Positions 11,766-25,063 are shown, counted from the stretch's first letter. The stretch is DNA of 64,000 nucleotides from Metallyticus violacea (GCA_030762175.1 CM060834.1:70588001-70652000); one strand, 5' to 3'. The notes: generated by a model not told the origin, from the letters alone. Numbers and translations: made by a program.

Positions 11766-12039
11766 ACTGCCATAGGTGGCCGAGGTCGTTAAGGCGCGGT
11801 ATCGTGAGCGGGAGATCTGTGGTTCGAATCCCACCAGTACCGCTCTCTCTGATTGAGGGTTTTTTTTTTCAGGTTTTCCTCAGTCCTCATAAATGGCAAA
11901 TGCCGGAGAGGAACCCTAAACTTAGGCCTGAAACGCTTCCTTCCTTAAAAAACAAACTGACCATTTCATTTCATGTATTATCAGTGTCCAGCTCCTGTGA
12001 TGCCTCAGTAGTAAAAACGGACCTTAAACACCAATAAAA
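11766..12039 (+). mobile_element. SINE family B copy with target-site duplication
   Basis: The head has box A TGGCCGAGGTCGTTAAGGCG and box B GGTTCGAATCCC, the pattern of class II tRNAs (Ser or Leu). It is followed by the family's conserved middle (GGTTTTCCTCAGTCCTCATA) and tail (AAAAACGGACCTTAAACACC). Flanking 12-mers ATTGTTATAACA (11754-11765) and ATTGCTATAACA (12040-12051) match at 11 of 12 positions and mark the target-site duplication made by LINE-type insertion. Confidence 0.88.
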
Positions 12040-12051
12040 ATTGCTATAACA

Positions 12052-12649
12052 GTATATTAGAATTTAAAAAATGGTTTGTTTAATAAAAATTGAAAAAAAG
12101 AAAAGAAAAAGATAGCTGCTGATGGACAACAAAAGGAATAATAATAAAAGATAAATAAAATAATATTATCTTAGACAGTCTGTGCGGTTAACGGAGAAGC
12201 TATTAACAATATTTACACCGCTAAGTTAAAGCTACAAGTTTCCTCCTGAAAGTAAACTTTAGATGCAAATAAAGGGTAACCGCTCGTGTCACGCTACATA
12301 CATAGGAGCCAGGAAGTTCCAGTCTAGTATGTCTTCTTCGGTTCCCAGATAAACGGTAATCTGCCAAGCAAGGTAGTCAAAGAGAAAGGGGTATGCACAA
12401 AGTGGATGGGAGTACTAGTGGAGACATTCATGACGAAAAATAGCATGTAGAATGGGAAAAGAAACGTCACAATAATTGTAGCTTGCAATTGTGGGTTTGT
12501 GCAAAATCTCATCTTAACGAAACTGCACCTCGAGACTTTTAATCAACATCTACTGAGTTCAATGACCTGATACAGGGTACCCGGCTTAGAATACAAATAT
12601 AAGAATTGGCCATAGCTTAAAATACACAGGCCAAAAGAAAATAATGTAC
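12052..12649. other. unannotated DNA
   Basis: No feature is supported between the SINE and the LINE remnant; the LINE may begin somewhere after about 12560. Confidence 0.5.
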
Positions 12650-14345
12650 GTAATGTTGGTAGTACACATCTAGAACTTTATGTAACAACGGAAAATTGGG
12701 CAGAACAAAAAATAAATTATCAGAGTTCCAAGTAGGCTTCAGAAAAAATAATAAAACAGTGGTTAATGTCTTCATTATTAATACAGAGAAATATCTAGGC
12801 CAAAAAGGAGACTATATATGTTGTTTATGGATTTTGAAAAGATGTTTGGTACAAGGCAAAATTGATTGGGATAGGAGTTAGTGATAAGTTTATAAAAGCA
12901 TTACAAAAATTTATACCGTGAAAATGAGTACTGTATTAGGAAATCCCAGGATAGGGTGACTCCAAATAATTTGAGCACAATAGGTCTAAAACAAAGATGT
13001 AAGTTAAGTCCCATACTGTTTAACTTATTTATTGATGATATTTTAGATCAAGTTAGCAAAGTTAATATCCACATTTCCACAACTAAAAATGTTGAGATTT
13101 TTGCTAACGATTTGGCAATGGGATCAATTAATAATATTGGTCTAGAGAAATCAATCGAAGTAATCGCTAAACTCTGTAAGAATTGGGAACTAAGAATAAA
13201 CTTTAGAAAATAAAAATCAATAAATAAAATATTCAAGAATGGAAACAAGTTACGTAAGAATGAGAAATGGTATTAGGAAGGGGCAGAAATGGAGGTGGTT
13301 AATAATTTCACTATTTGGGTATTAGGCTTAACAAGAATGGAGGGAACAAAAAAGAAGGTAGGCTAGCTGTGAAAGCTGTCACTATCTGTAGATGTAAAGT
13401 ATCAGAAATGCATAAAAAGTGGTTGGAGAAAATACATACGGCAGTAGTACAGGCTAAAATGATGTTTGGGGCAGTGATGAGGGATGGCTAAATGTAAACT
13501 TGATTCACAGGATTTCTGCAAACAAATTATGGCCTACCAAAAAGCTCACCAGGGGTTGCACAAGCCGAATTAGGCAGAGCAGGGAGTAAATTAAAAATAA
13601 TAACAACAACTCTGAAATATTGGTTTACGCTTAAGCATTTGGAAGATACTTTTATTTTGAAACACTGTCCAGTGACGCAAGAGAAAATGAGGAAATATTT
13701 GGGTTAGTAGAATCAATAAGATTGCGGAAAAAATCGACTCGGGTATGGCGTAACATGATAGAGGAAGTAAAGAAAGAGGCTTTTGGAGAGAAATTAAACA
13801 AAGAATTGATGATATGGAAAGAGAGGACATTTTCGACAGTTTTAATGGTAAAAATGATTTGAGGGTTTATAGAGAGTTTAAGGAAATATGGAGCAGAGAA
13901 AATTATGTGAATGAAGGGGATAGGGGCGACGAGGGAGGAAATCGCATGGGCCTGGGCAGGAGTAGTGAATCTGAAAGAAATAAAAGGAGGTTTCAATGTA
14001 GAGGAATGTCCGATGTGTGGAATGCAAGATATTTACTGGCGTGCAATTGTGGAACGTAGGGAAACTAAAGAAATGAGAGCCAAACTTAGAATTAAGAAGT
14101 GGGATAAGGGTAAACAAGTTTTGGAATTACTTAGGTAAAGTTAAAAGAAAATGGTTGAAGAAAATAAGTAAGAAACGAGGAACCAAATCGGGCAGAAGCA
14201 TAATTTAAGTTGGATTTTCATTGAGTAGTTCACAAGATTGAAACTATTCAGGCCACTGGGTTACACAGCAACTCGGGAAGATTTACTAAAGTGACTATGG
14301 TTGTATTTTCTTGTATGACCGAGTGATTGTAAAAGAATACTGTGG
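12650..14345 (+). pseudogene. non-LTR retrotransposon reverse transcriptase remnant
   Basis: Pieces of a LINE reverse transcriptase follow in order. SEFQVGFRKNNKTVVNVFII is the fingers block. GLKQRCKLSPILFNLFIDDI matches the family motif GxRQGCxLSPxLFNxFIDDI. VEIFANDLAM sits where the catalytic FADD should be, with the first Asp changed to Asn. CKNWELRINFRK is the following block. After several stops a C-terminal region is seen near 13911-14138 with NVEECPMCGMQDI, probably the first half of a zinc knuckle. The likely 3' end is the A-rich stretch near 14345. Stops, frameshifts and the lost Asp show that it is dead. It would have copied its RNA into DNA by target-primed reverse transcription. 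Confidence 0.85.
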
Positions 14346-15699
14346 AAGCTTGTTGTATTAAGTGGAAATAAATTAAATTCACATTTAATTCATGTAACAA
14401 TCGATGTTACGAAGATTGAAATTGATAAATCAATAATAAAAACAATTCATTCTATAAAGCCGGAGCTATATGGAGATTGAGCTGAAAATCTCATGTATTC
14501 TTTGCTTAGCAGAAAAAGTTTAGGAGAAAATACGGTGCCGATTACAATCCTCAAAGACATGATATAATTTCTGACTAAAGTAAAAATGGTCTGGGATAAA
14601 AGTTCAAGGGAATAGGAAGCTTGTTGCTGAAAACTGATAAGAATTCTAAGAAAAAATTTCTGAAGATAATATTGAACATATTCCACCTTTACAAGTACGG
14701 GAAGATAAAACCTTCACATTTACAATATATAGCACCAACTTGGAAACATGTCTAAATGTTTTAAATTGTTTTGATTTCAGCTTCTTGCAAGTGCAATCAA
14801 AATAGTAAATTACATACATGATTATAAGTAAGTTGTCAGTACTCAACACTGGTATCTAAAGCCAAGCTTATCTATCCTAACATTGTTTTGAGCGTTAGAA
14901 ACCAATTTACTGAATTTTCTAAACAATTTATGAAAGAGAAACGCATAGGGTAAATTATAATGTACAGCAAACTTGCAGGAAAATTTTCTTATCACTTTTT
15001 CATGACCTTAAAAAAAAACAGAATATCATGTAACACCGGGATCATTTTCCCCATCGTAACTTAATTTAATCAACTTTCAGATACTGTAAAACTTAGCAAG
15101 AGCGCTTAAAAAGGTAGGGGGAATATTAAAGGGAAATAACCTTAAAGTCTCATTTACCTTTGATTCAGCAGCGAGCGTTTTCAGAAGCGGTGAAAGCATC
15201 GTTTCCCTTAATTTTTAAGGTAGTTATAACTTGTTTATTATTCAATGCGTTGAAAATTTAATTTTGCTTACACACAAAGTTTTTACAGCGTTTCTAGTTA
15301 GCCAGGGACAGTCGGAGTTCGATAGCTTCAAAGTGACTTGTGCACATTTTGAATATTTCTCTGTGTCTTGCACAGGCACAATGAAATGCAACTGCAGAAA
15401 TAAAGCAGCAGTAAATTATTTGGCATAATGAACGATATAAGTATAACATTTATCGACACAAAATTTCTAATGTAAATTTGCAGATATCAAAAAACTGAGA
15501 TACCTCAAAAGCTCAGCTCTATACGAATTTCGTTGAAAATTTCGGTAAATTGAGGGGAAAAAATGGCTAAATACTGTTATTGTTTGAGAGGATTATTCTT
15601 CTAACAGACTATGACATGCTTTCAATCAGATGCGAAACTAAAAGGACATTGACAGACATTTGAATGGACTATAGTCGCAAATGCCGTTAAAATCGAGGC
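14346..15699. other. unannotated AT-rich DNA
   Basis: No feature is supported. Short frames only. Confidence 0.55.
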
Positions 15700-16620
15700 T
15701 GAAAGAGTTCCATACACGAATAAACTTTTACTTAAAGATGAGAAACATTGCTCAGGTGAAAGTGGAATTATGTGCCAGCGTTGAATACTATTAATTTCGG
15801 GATAAATAGACTTAAACGTGGCCGTAAGCACATCGAAGATGAAACGCGGGACAACTGAGACTGTAGGCATCTCAACAGTATTCTGCCCAAAAATGAAACA
15901 TGAAACAGTTGCTTGCCACGATCGATAACTACTAATAAATTTCATTAGGACAATGCGTCATACCGTCATTGGTATACTCTAGAAATTCACAAATATAATT
16001 AGCTGGTAGCTGCTAACCAAATATCTAGTGCTAATGAGTAGGCGTAGACACTTACTACAAGAAAAAATTAATTAATTTTGGTAGGTATGTAGACAATGGG
16101 TTCGATGACCGCCATTGAGGGTATGCAGTCCACTTTGTGGCGCGGAAAAATGTTGGAAGCCCCTAGCAGTGAGCAGAAATAGTATTCAAACGATGGGTTG
16201 TGCACAACCTTGGCCTTCAACCCCAGCAATGAACGCATGACGTATGCACGATGAAAGCGTCCAAGCAAGAAAAACGAGCAGTCATGTGATTTTTGGTAAC
16301 TGGAGAACATTCTGCACTTAAAATTTGACGGAATTAATGTATATAGGGAAATGTATGGTTGAGTAAAAAATCCAACTCCATTCTGGACGAAGATCTTTGG
16401 AGAAAGATCCAAAGCCTGGTCCTATGTCATCAATCCTGCATCTATTGAGTTGTTAAGTCAATAGGTTCATCATGGGGCAGAAAATCCCTTTCTGACGAAA
16501 ATCAGTCAGTCATGTCAGTATCCACAAAACACCGCATCAACATTTGCAGTTCACAAAGTGTGTGCAAAATGGCTACCACGCTGCCTTACGCCCGAATTGA
16601 AGGTTAGGCGGTACGGCTAG
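15700..16620 (+). pseudogene. probable mariner fragments, highly decayed
   Basis: Two short matches to mariner lie in order on the plus strand. Near 15805-15850 the translation gives NRLKRGRKHIEDETRDN, resembling the linker between the two helix-turn-helix parts of mariner transposases (GRxxIEDxxR). Near 16555-16610 it gives VHKVCAKWLPRCLTPELKVR, resembling the block before the catalytic domain (KVxAKWVPRxLTxExK). About 700 bases between them are longer than expected and may be an insertion. No termini were found. The call rests on these two blocks only. Confidence 0.4.
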
Positions 16621-16756
16621 CTCAAAAACATCTGATCAGGAGACAACGACTTTCAGTGGAGCATTGACATCCTCACAACCCGGTTCAGTTTGCTAAGAAA
16701 GCACAGCAATTCGCCTCATCACGACCCCACTATTATTTCCTACAGGTACCGACGAC

Positions 16757-17005
16757 TATTTGGGTAACCTGAGTCGATGGATACAAGAATATCATGGTAT
16801 ACGACTGTTCCACACATCACAAGACACAATGGATACCCTAGCACGCTTTGAAGCATCGGTCTTACAGTCGACATCTCCCCATGTGATTGTCATGTCTTTG
16901 GCCACATAAGAAGACAAAGAGATGGCGCTTTGGGTCGGATGCGGTGCAAGATTAGCTTCGCTCTTAGAAAAACTTCTGACGGCACTAGTATCCGGCAACT
17001 TGTGA
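16757..17005 (+). other. decayed open frame, unrecognised
   Basis: A frame of 82 codons is interrupted by one TAA. It reads YLGNLSRWIQEYHGIRLFHT, then ARFEASVLQSTSPHVIVMSL, the stop, then EDKEMALWVGCGARLASLLE and a short hydrophobic end. The protein-like composition on both sides of one stop suggests a recent pseudogene, and the same frame stays open about a dozen codons further upstream. It lies just after the second mariner-like block, but does not look like a mariner catalytic domain. Family unknown. Confidence 0.3.
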
Positions 17006-17769
17006 CGTTGAAGGAAGCGTATATCGCTAGTGACGGAATATTCTGATATATGACCATATTTGCCCGCTATTGGACTCCGATCGCATTAATTTTTACCTAA
17101 ACTGAATCCGCAAAGCCCTATGTGATCGTGTTAATGTTCCAGGTCTCCTAATGAGTCATAAAGGGCTGGTTTTAAACGTTGTCATACGGATTAGTGCATG
17201 TGACAGACTTAATAGAATCATAATTATTTGTATTATTACTAGCAGAGGAAAGAAATAGGAACCCTTTGCCTGGTTTATAGGTATAAATGTATATTTAGTA
17301 AGAATCAATAAAGCAAATCTCTTTCTTAAAACAAGAAAAAAGAAGAAAAACACTAAAAATCGCCTTTTAAACATGAAATAGGTAGTGGGACGTGGGGATG
17401 GAAAAACAAAAAGTTCTAAAATGTCACGACAAAATGAAAGGAAAGTAAACCAGCATTTTTTTTATGAAATACATTGATCACTTACTGTAAAAGGCATGCC
17501 CTTACAAAGAATAAATACTATATGTCGGCGATACAAAGAACTAGCGAAAATGTTGTGTCGCTATTTTAAAAACTCCTTCTTGCACCTTACTTACTATCCT
17601 CCTTGTAGGACTTACACGATACCCGGGTCAGTCCCGTTCTGGAAACTATTTACTCTGGATACACATTAGAGGCTTCCTGAATGAATGGTCAATCCTATGT
17701 CAGGGCCACCTCTATGACATCACAAACACAGACGAGAGAGAGAGAAGATACATTATATTGAAGGCGAAT

Positions 17770-17915
17770 CCATGGGAGAAACACTAACCCGGCATTTTTC
17801 TTTTCTGAAAATGTATGGAGAAAAAGCACGGAAATTTCAGTCAGGTCAGTTGACCGCAGGGTTTGGACCTAGGGCGAGTCCCAAGCGTTGCCGCCTGAGC
17901 CAAAGCGCTTGCTAT
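17770..17915 (-). repeat. tRNA-derived SINE-like fragment
   Basis: On the minus strand the right end reads as a tRNA-like head with box A TTTGGCTCAGGCGGCAACGC and box B-like GGTCCAAACCC. The part to the left would be the SINE body. It differs from families A and B, so it may represent a third SINE family. Only one copy is seen and no duplication was found. Confidence 0.4.
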
Positions 17916-20590
17916 TTTTAAATCTATAAATAACAAAAACTAGGAATTAACGTAGAACGTTTATCGCTTGAAAATTGAGGATTTTTAAGTCATTTGGAAG
18001 GATGCAAGTTTTGAAGTTTTGTCCTCCTTTTGAAAGGAATGTGTACAATTGTTATCCAGAATTACTTAGCACTAACAAGCGCAGACATTTAGCGTGATAT
18101 TGTGATCTAAACAGAAGTTCTCTCAGATCCAGCGCTCGCCGCTACCCGTTATTTCTCTTCGAGAGGCTGTGAATGCCTCTATTCATTACCATTTCCAAGA
18201 GCGCCGCCTCAGGACTAGTCCAGTGAACTCTTGCTAAGGTTCCATTTAGGCGGTCATAGAGTGTATGAAATAATGCTAGTGGTTGTCTTGGTAAACACAT
18301 TTTCTTGCAATAACACAGCAGTTAGTACGCTCTTTGTGGTATCCAATATTGCTGCTATGGAAGTAAACTGCATTAAAGTGTTTCAGTAATGCTCTTCTGT
18401 AGAACAGCAAGGATGTATGGTGGCATATGGTCCTATATTCTCAAAGGAAATGCTAAAATCTGATCAGTAGCGAACTCGGAAAACAAATTAAACCGTTTGA
18501 ATTATTAAAATAATTAAAAATGAAAATAAATACCTAATAGAATGACATCATTAGGCATCAGAATTTTAAGCACTTAATATCAAGTTAGGTACTCAAACAA
18601 AGCAAGTACTCAATCAATGAACCACCGCCCGGCAAGTAAACGAGAATGAATGAAAGGTGTAAGGGGGGAGGCTGGTGTAGCTGTTGTACCCCTCCCATAA
18701 ATGTGTTATATTTCAGTAGCAACGTAACTTCATTCAGTTTCTTTTTGGTTTTATGATTAGAATTGTCAATGCCCACTTACCATTAAGAAGAGCAGAAAAT
18801 GTGTGGACCTTTTCTATAGGAATATTGAAACATTCTTAAACATGATCTTATGTAGATATTTGTACAAGATGAATATATATGACGATGAAGATAACTGGTG
18901 ATTGAACATAAATGTTTTAATAAATGGAACTTAGAAAAAATAAGTATGTCTTTTAATTACAGTGCGTAACTCACTTATGGCTAAAAGTATAGAAGGTATG
19001 TTGTATTATTCACCTTAAACTTTGGTTTTGTGATCAGAGTTATTTGAAATTCACCTAATGTGACTTTAGAGTATTAGCGTCAAAATTAGAACGTATTTTC
19101 ACTCATATTACACAAAAACCCAATGCAACATATTAAAAATCAGTTATTTTCCGAGATTTACGTTTTTACAGCGCATTACTTTCAGAAATTAACCCCCAAA
19201 CGTGGTCTCCCTTCATGTTTCTAATTTTATTGTACTTGGTAGCGTTCAAATTTCGTTATATCCTGGTGAAAACACTCGACTTATTACTGCAGTATGTTCC
19301 CATATTCTCCTTGAACAGATTAAGGCGAGCATCCAGGACATGCACTTTAAGGGGCATTCTGTAACCTTAGAATCTCGAACAACACACCCGTCTTGTCTCA
19401 CGAAATCCAAAATTACTGCAACAAAGCTCATTCAACCTTCTCTATCCTTCCTAGGTAACGTTTTTGGGAATATCTTGTTCCCCATAATCTTCTTAGACAC
19501 CGGCCTCAAATAGCTGAGAGAACAAATGTAAAAAATATAAGAAAGTTACCTATCCCTTATCAGGAGATTTAACGAAATTCTTTTAAGTTCAAATTTTAAT
19601 GTAATGGTGGCATTAGAAACTTCTTTGTTCACCGGTGTACTCATTCCGCTGTGGCCGGTCTCACCTGTGGTAATGTTGTATGAATTGAAGCCGGAAATAA
19701 GGCTGCCTATATTAATTTTATAACTTGAGGCTGCAGAGTTATATTTCTAAAGGCATTAGATTTGATAAGGAGAATTATTATGTATATGTATAATGATATC
19801 ATTTAGAGATAGGTATTAACAGGAATTGAAACAATTTGTAACTTGTACTTATGTGTATGTCATTTGACAGGTGATTGTATCTTACAAAAGAGTTTTGTGT
19901 ACATTTTGTGGTAAAAGATGTGAGAAAGAGACAGAAATGTATACCTGACCGCTCCGCTCCTTAGACAATGCTGAGAAAAGAGTAAACTATCTTTTGTTAG
20001 GTCACGAAACCTCTGCCCAAGGAATACTTAGGAGTTCACAATAAGAAAACATATGGCCACGGGACAGTATTTGAACAAAGTCAGCCAAAGCAATAATTTA
20101 AGAGAAAATGAAAATGTCAGAACGGAGACGAAAATGTTTTATTATAGGCAAGCCGGGTGTACAAGGTATTAAAAACCGCCTATAACTACGTGCGTTATCT
20201 CTGAGAACATTTGGAAATCTACAAGCTAAGGGAGGCAAAAGATGTTTCAATAGAAATCAGCATGTAAGCAAAGTGCCGAAATTTATGACAGGCTGTTCTT
20301 GGAAAATTCAGGCTCGTGGGAAGACATTGTAGATCAGGAGGGAGAGAATAATTCTAGCCAATGGTCATCGGATAAAAGTCAACGAATAAAGAGAACTTAG
20401 ATGCAAATAAATATTTTTAAGATAGCCAATGATGAACATATAACAAGGAAATAGGATAACATACGAGGGAATTTAATTTAGCGAGAGGCGTGGCGATGTG
20501 GTAGAAAACTGGAAGACAGAAGTCAGAGACACACGATAGAGAGATACGAGACACACGACGATTCACTCAAGAGATATACGGAAGCAGGCA
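17916..20590. other. unannotated DNA
   Basis: No gene is supported. The frame at 19202-19513 (103 codons, plus) has ordinary composition and no family signature; its antisense is also open. I do not call it a gene. Confidence 0.5.
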
Positions 20591-20716
20591 GCCTAAGTCT
20601 TTCGAAAGCAATCAGTCTAGGTCATTTCTAAAGTCAGTCGAGGGCAGTCTAAGTCATTGTAAAAGCTTGAAGACATTCTAAGTCCTTCTAAAGTGATTCT
20701 AAAGTCAGTCTAAGTG
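20591..20716. repeat. degenerate AAGTC-rich short tandem repeat
   Basis: The motif TCTAAGTC or TCTAAAGTC(AGTC) recurs about ten times over 125 bases with variable spacing. It is followed by TTGTAAAATAAATTAG and an apparent polyadenylation-like stretch, which leaves open that the repeat belongs to the tail of an LTR or transcript. Confidence 0.6.
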
Positions 20717-22547
20717 AGTAGTGAGGTCAGCGACGAGCAATCAGGAAGTAACCTGCCAAGTTGTAAAATAAATTAGATGTTCAACCAGTGCCGGACTTTA
20801 ATACAATGAGCAATCTCCTTTACCTCCTAATGACTTTAAGTCATTGAAAACAGTCCAAATTTACCCCGAGATCCCATTCCATTTCCATTGCATTGAAACC
20901 ACACTCAAAAATAACCGTTTCAAATTGTCGACCAACTGTGGGGCCATAATAAAATCCCTTTTCAGAATCCAAAGGAACATTGCATGAAAACTGCTAAGCT
21001 CATCGTCCAACAAATCCTTGATGTTATTAATTTATGGCAGATAATGTATTCCTGTCAATTCGACGTTTAGAAGTGTTCTCAGCTGTTTTCTCAGTGCTGG
21101 GTTCCCGCCAAAATCTTTGGAACAGTGAAATTCCTTGCTCTTTACCATCTTAAACAGAATACAAAGTTTATTTCTCTTCTTTGCATGTATGCAAGTATTA
21201 TGAACGCTAGTATAATCTTCATCTTTTCAACACTCGTAGTTAACATAAGGTGTCCAAGGTTCATCTGATCCCCGACTGATTGTAAATATGCCTTGGTACC
21301 ATCTTTTAAATATACTTTGGGTAGTTGGATAGAACAAGTACAGAATTTATTTCTACAACACACTCAGCATTGGAAAAGTAATAAAATGGGACCTATATGA
21401 AATGAGAGTAAACGATATAATGAGAAGTCCAAGCATATCTAGAAATTAATGCTTTGATGATAAAGACATGGTGTTAGCGCGATAATGAACATTATCTACA
21501 CTTTGCAGAAATAACCAATTAAAAAACAAGACTGGAATTATTTGAGTTACAAAGCGGCCGAGTGCAGCTGTGTCCTGGAAGAAACTGGCCGTCAAGACCA
21601 TAACTTTTAGAGTTATGAGGGAAACTTTGTCAGAGTGATTGTCAGTGTGTAAAGTGTATGCAAATTGATCTAGTTATTATTCCACTACATATAGTCTTAA
21701 AGAACCTGTGTGTAAATACCCTTCTGCTAACAATGAACATATTAGTTGAAAAATGCACCTTTAGCATATACTTTATTTTTTAAATTTTCTTTACGAAAAT
21801 TTAAAATTACGAAGTGTTGTGAACCATCAAAGCGCAAATGAATGTTTGGCTTCTTCACTGGATTAGCCTGCCCCTTTAGAAAAATTCTGATATTTTAACC
21901 ACTGATTATTGAAATGCTAAGAAAAGCAAAAGAATGCTTCCATCCGTAGGTATGACCCAACACGAATATAGTTCATGTTTTACTGTACATTTCTTTATAG
22001 AATTCTTAGTACAAGAAAATAAAGCTAACAAAATAAAAGGGTGTATCCCCTGGCTAATACTTACATCCTATGCTAACCTCTATCTTCGGCTCGTCATTAG
22101 CCTCCTACGGGAATTCCAACCACCACTTCAAACAATTCTTTCAAGACGCCACAGATTTTTTCCAATATCATTTTCTTATTTATTTTACTCATTATTTCTC
22201 TATTTTAAGCTGCTCTGTTTCCAGATGTTAAATATTTTGACTTTTTTAATTACACACCCTCTTATCATTTGACCATGACAATTTATTCTTCACTTTGAAT
22301 AAACATTTCCTCAAGGCCTTCATTAATACTGATTTGTACAAGATATTTATGAAATTCGAGATGTGCAATATTTATACCTTACTTCTAAGAAGAAGTCATA
22401 CATTGTTTGCTTCAGTATCATTAAACCAAGGAAAAGAAGCCATATTGTTTGCGATTGATAATATGAACTCTGCATTTTGAAACATTTTCGTCAAGTCTAC
22501 CAATGCTATCTGTAAAAACTTTGAGACAGGTTATTTGTACAATTTAG
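20717..22547. other. unannotated AT-rich DNA
   Basis: No feature is supported. The 112-codon plus-strand frame at 21934-22272 is rich in Phe, Leu and Tyr, as expected from AT-rich noncoding DNA. Confidence 0.5.
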
Positions 22548-22808
22548 CTCCCGTTTTTACTACTGAGGTACCACACGATGGACACTGATGGTACGTGAGA
22601 TGAAATGATATTTGGGAAAGGTTTTTATTTTTATAAGGAAGGAAATTTCCAGGCCTAATTTTAGGGTACCTCCCCGACATTTGCCATTTATTAGGACTGA
22701 GAAAAACCTGGAAAAAACCTCTGTTAGGGAGTAAGGTCCTGGCAGGATTCGAACTCCAGACCTCGCGCTCACGAGTCCGTGCCTTAACCACCACGGCCAC
22801 CCGTGGCG
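22548..22808 (-). mobile_element. SINE family B copy
   Basis: Full-length minus-strand copy. The head at 22808-22740 contains GGTGGCCGTGGTGGTTAAGGC (box A region) and GAGTTCGAATCC (box B). The conserved middle (TTTTTCTCAGTCCTAATAAA) and tail (ACTACTGAGG on the plus strand, near 22559) follow. An AT-rich TATA tract borders the head; no clear duplication was found. Confidence 0.88.
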
Positions 22809-23207
22809 GTATATATATTCATATATACACATATATTCATTATATATAATGAATATTATAATATTTTCTTTAGTATTTGTTTTATCTAAATGCAATATGT
22901 TGCTCACGCGTTCCCTGCACATGCACGAAGGACAAAAGATGGCTTATGGGATGTTATAGCCTCTCGACCACACTACTATAGAAATCTGACGTCATCTGTG
23001 TTCCGAAGATTGAGGGAGTTATACCTGTTTTCACTTTAGAAGATAAATGTTTCTGTTCATGTATTTATTTAGTTAAAGAATACGTTACGGTTTTAATGTG
23101 TATAGGTAATGTCATAAAACTCAAATGATAAGTTGAAGTATATTGAGGTAGCATAATGTTCTACATAAACACCTATATAATGAATAATATAAAAGGGGGG
23201 GGAATGT

Positions 23208-23278
23208 GTGGGGTTTAAACCCAGGAGCTTACGCAGAAGAGCAATGTCTTCTGAACCTCTCGACCTACTCTACCATTA
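23208..23278 (-). repeat. tRNA-like sequence
   Basis: On the minus strand TGGTAGAGTAGG (box A-like) and CTGGGTTTAAACCCC (box B-like) lie about 45 bases apart, as in a tRNA gene or SINE head. A related box A-like piece (TGGTCGAGAGGC) lies at about 22951-22966, so both may come from an old SINE family. No intact tRNA fold is seen. Confidence 0.4.
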
Positions 23279-24693
23279 TGTTCTCTTTCCAGATGCTTGT
23301 GATTGTGACCCATTTCGTTTACGGGCCAAGCGCTCACTGCAGGCGCTTCGGTAACAGCATTTACGAGAGTGTCCGAAGTTTTCCGATCGACACATAATTT
23401 TTGTGTCAAAGGTTTTGCTTACGATCTAGCCATATCCGGTGTTCGTCATATTCAATGATATTTTAAACATATGGAATTTCTTCTCCATTACCAGAATCAT
23501 AACCAAATTTCCTTCCTGTAAGTAGTAATAACATAAGAAGTGTGACAGCAGTGTGAACTTTTTACCCAAAATTTGACCAGCACGGTGTCCAATGAAAACG
23601 ATAATGTCTGTGCCCACTCTATGTATTTGATATTTGGTTTTGTTTCAAAACTGAACAATCCCATTTGAGTGGAACTTGGTTGTAATTTGAAATCAATAAG
23701 TTACAGATGATTTCATAACTCTTATCATAACCAACTTCAATCAGACTTTAATAGATATAGTTTTTTATTTTATTTGCTCAAGCTTAATTCCAGATTACAC
23801 ACTTACCGATGAAAAATATTTTCTGTGCGATTGGCTTCCTAAAAACCGTAGAAAAATGTACCTTGTTTATCTGCGAAATTGGAGCTTTATCTTCCACATC
23901 CAAAAAACCTCTTTGATTTATGAGAACTCTAAAATGCGAAACGAAAGCAAATATTTACGCGGCTCTTCCCGCCCCTGAGACTTTTGTTTGTACGGTAAAC
24001 ACCCCCTCCCCTACTCTTTTCACCGGCACACACACACATGCACACAAGCGGCATGTTTTTGTGCAAAACCTTCCTGAGGCAACCGCTCTGATTTTCCAAA
24101 CACATAATTCTTGTTTCACACAAACTGCAGTGCAACATTGAAAATACCACACCATAGGGTATTACCGGATGGAATAAAGATTTGTAGTCTATTGTGTCAG
24201 CTGCAGTGGCGCCATCAAGGGGTGGCAAAATGATCTGAATGTGTGCCGCAGAACTCTTACAATCTCCCATTGAACTTCTTCAATACGTAGTTTAAACCGA
24301 CGGAAAAGAGTGCAATAATCGCTCATATGACAGCAATGCTGTGAATTTGATGAACTTTTGTGTTGTTCTAGAACTAATCTTGACAATGAGCTGCTATATT
24401 TATGGCAGAATATGGCCACTGTATTTCACTCGTAACCTCCGCATAGACTTTTTCATTCGTAAAAGAAACATCTAGTATACTTGCGCTTCCAGGTAAAATA
24501 GGGGAAAAAAAAGAAGAAAAAAAAAACACATTGGAATTGAGTTGACATTTTTAAAATGAAAGTTATGATTTTAACGTATTTGTATATTACTACAAACTTT
24601 TAACATTTAAATAATGATAGAATATGCATTGTAGTCCGTAAGCTACAGGATTTCAGCTGCCGTGGTTTTAGGAAGTGGTAATTGTAAACTTTT
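23279..24693. other. unannotated DNA
   Basis: No gene is supported. Minus-strand frames near 23929-24419 overlap one another in several frames and show no family signature. Confidence 0.45.
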
Positions 24694-24717
24694 TGCAACA
24701 ACAACAACAACAACAAC

Positions 24718-24757
<40 letters not shown>
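24694..24757. repeat. (AAC)n(AAT)n microsatellite
   Basis: About eight ACA units pass directly into about twelve ATA units; it encodes a spurious poly-Leu frame on the minus strand. Confidence 0.95.
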
Positions 24758-25063
24758 CAATTGCCATATTGCCTACATTGGACATGAAGAACATCTGTGA
24801 TACTATGCCCTCATATAGGCAGGAGATCTATGTTAGTATTGGTTGATTTTTCCATCGAGTTAATGCTTTATGAGTAGTTGCCGGTGGTACCCGGAGTCAG
24901 AAAGTTCACAGTAATGATTGTTTATAATAAGACTTAACCATTTGAACTATATATTTACTCACGATTATCAAGCAAGAAGATGCTAAAACTGTCTTACTTA
25001 ACTTTCTATACTTTTCTGACAATCGGCTTATAAAATTAACCAGTACGCACCATAGTTCCATCT

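Noticed and set aside
11735..12037. 100-codon plus-strand frame
   Set aside because: It runs through SINE B; the translated sequence is the SINE, as for 22531-22922 (minus).
15622..16412. Minus-strand frames of 107 and 114 codons
   Set aside because: No family signature; weak mariner motifs are on the opposite strand of the same region.
19202..19513. 103-codon plus-strand frame as a gene
   Set aside because: Antisense is open too and composition is not distinctive.
24600..24794. Poly-Leu frame on the minus strand
   Set aside because: Produced by the AAC/AAT microsatellite; the same holds for 38919-39227.
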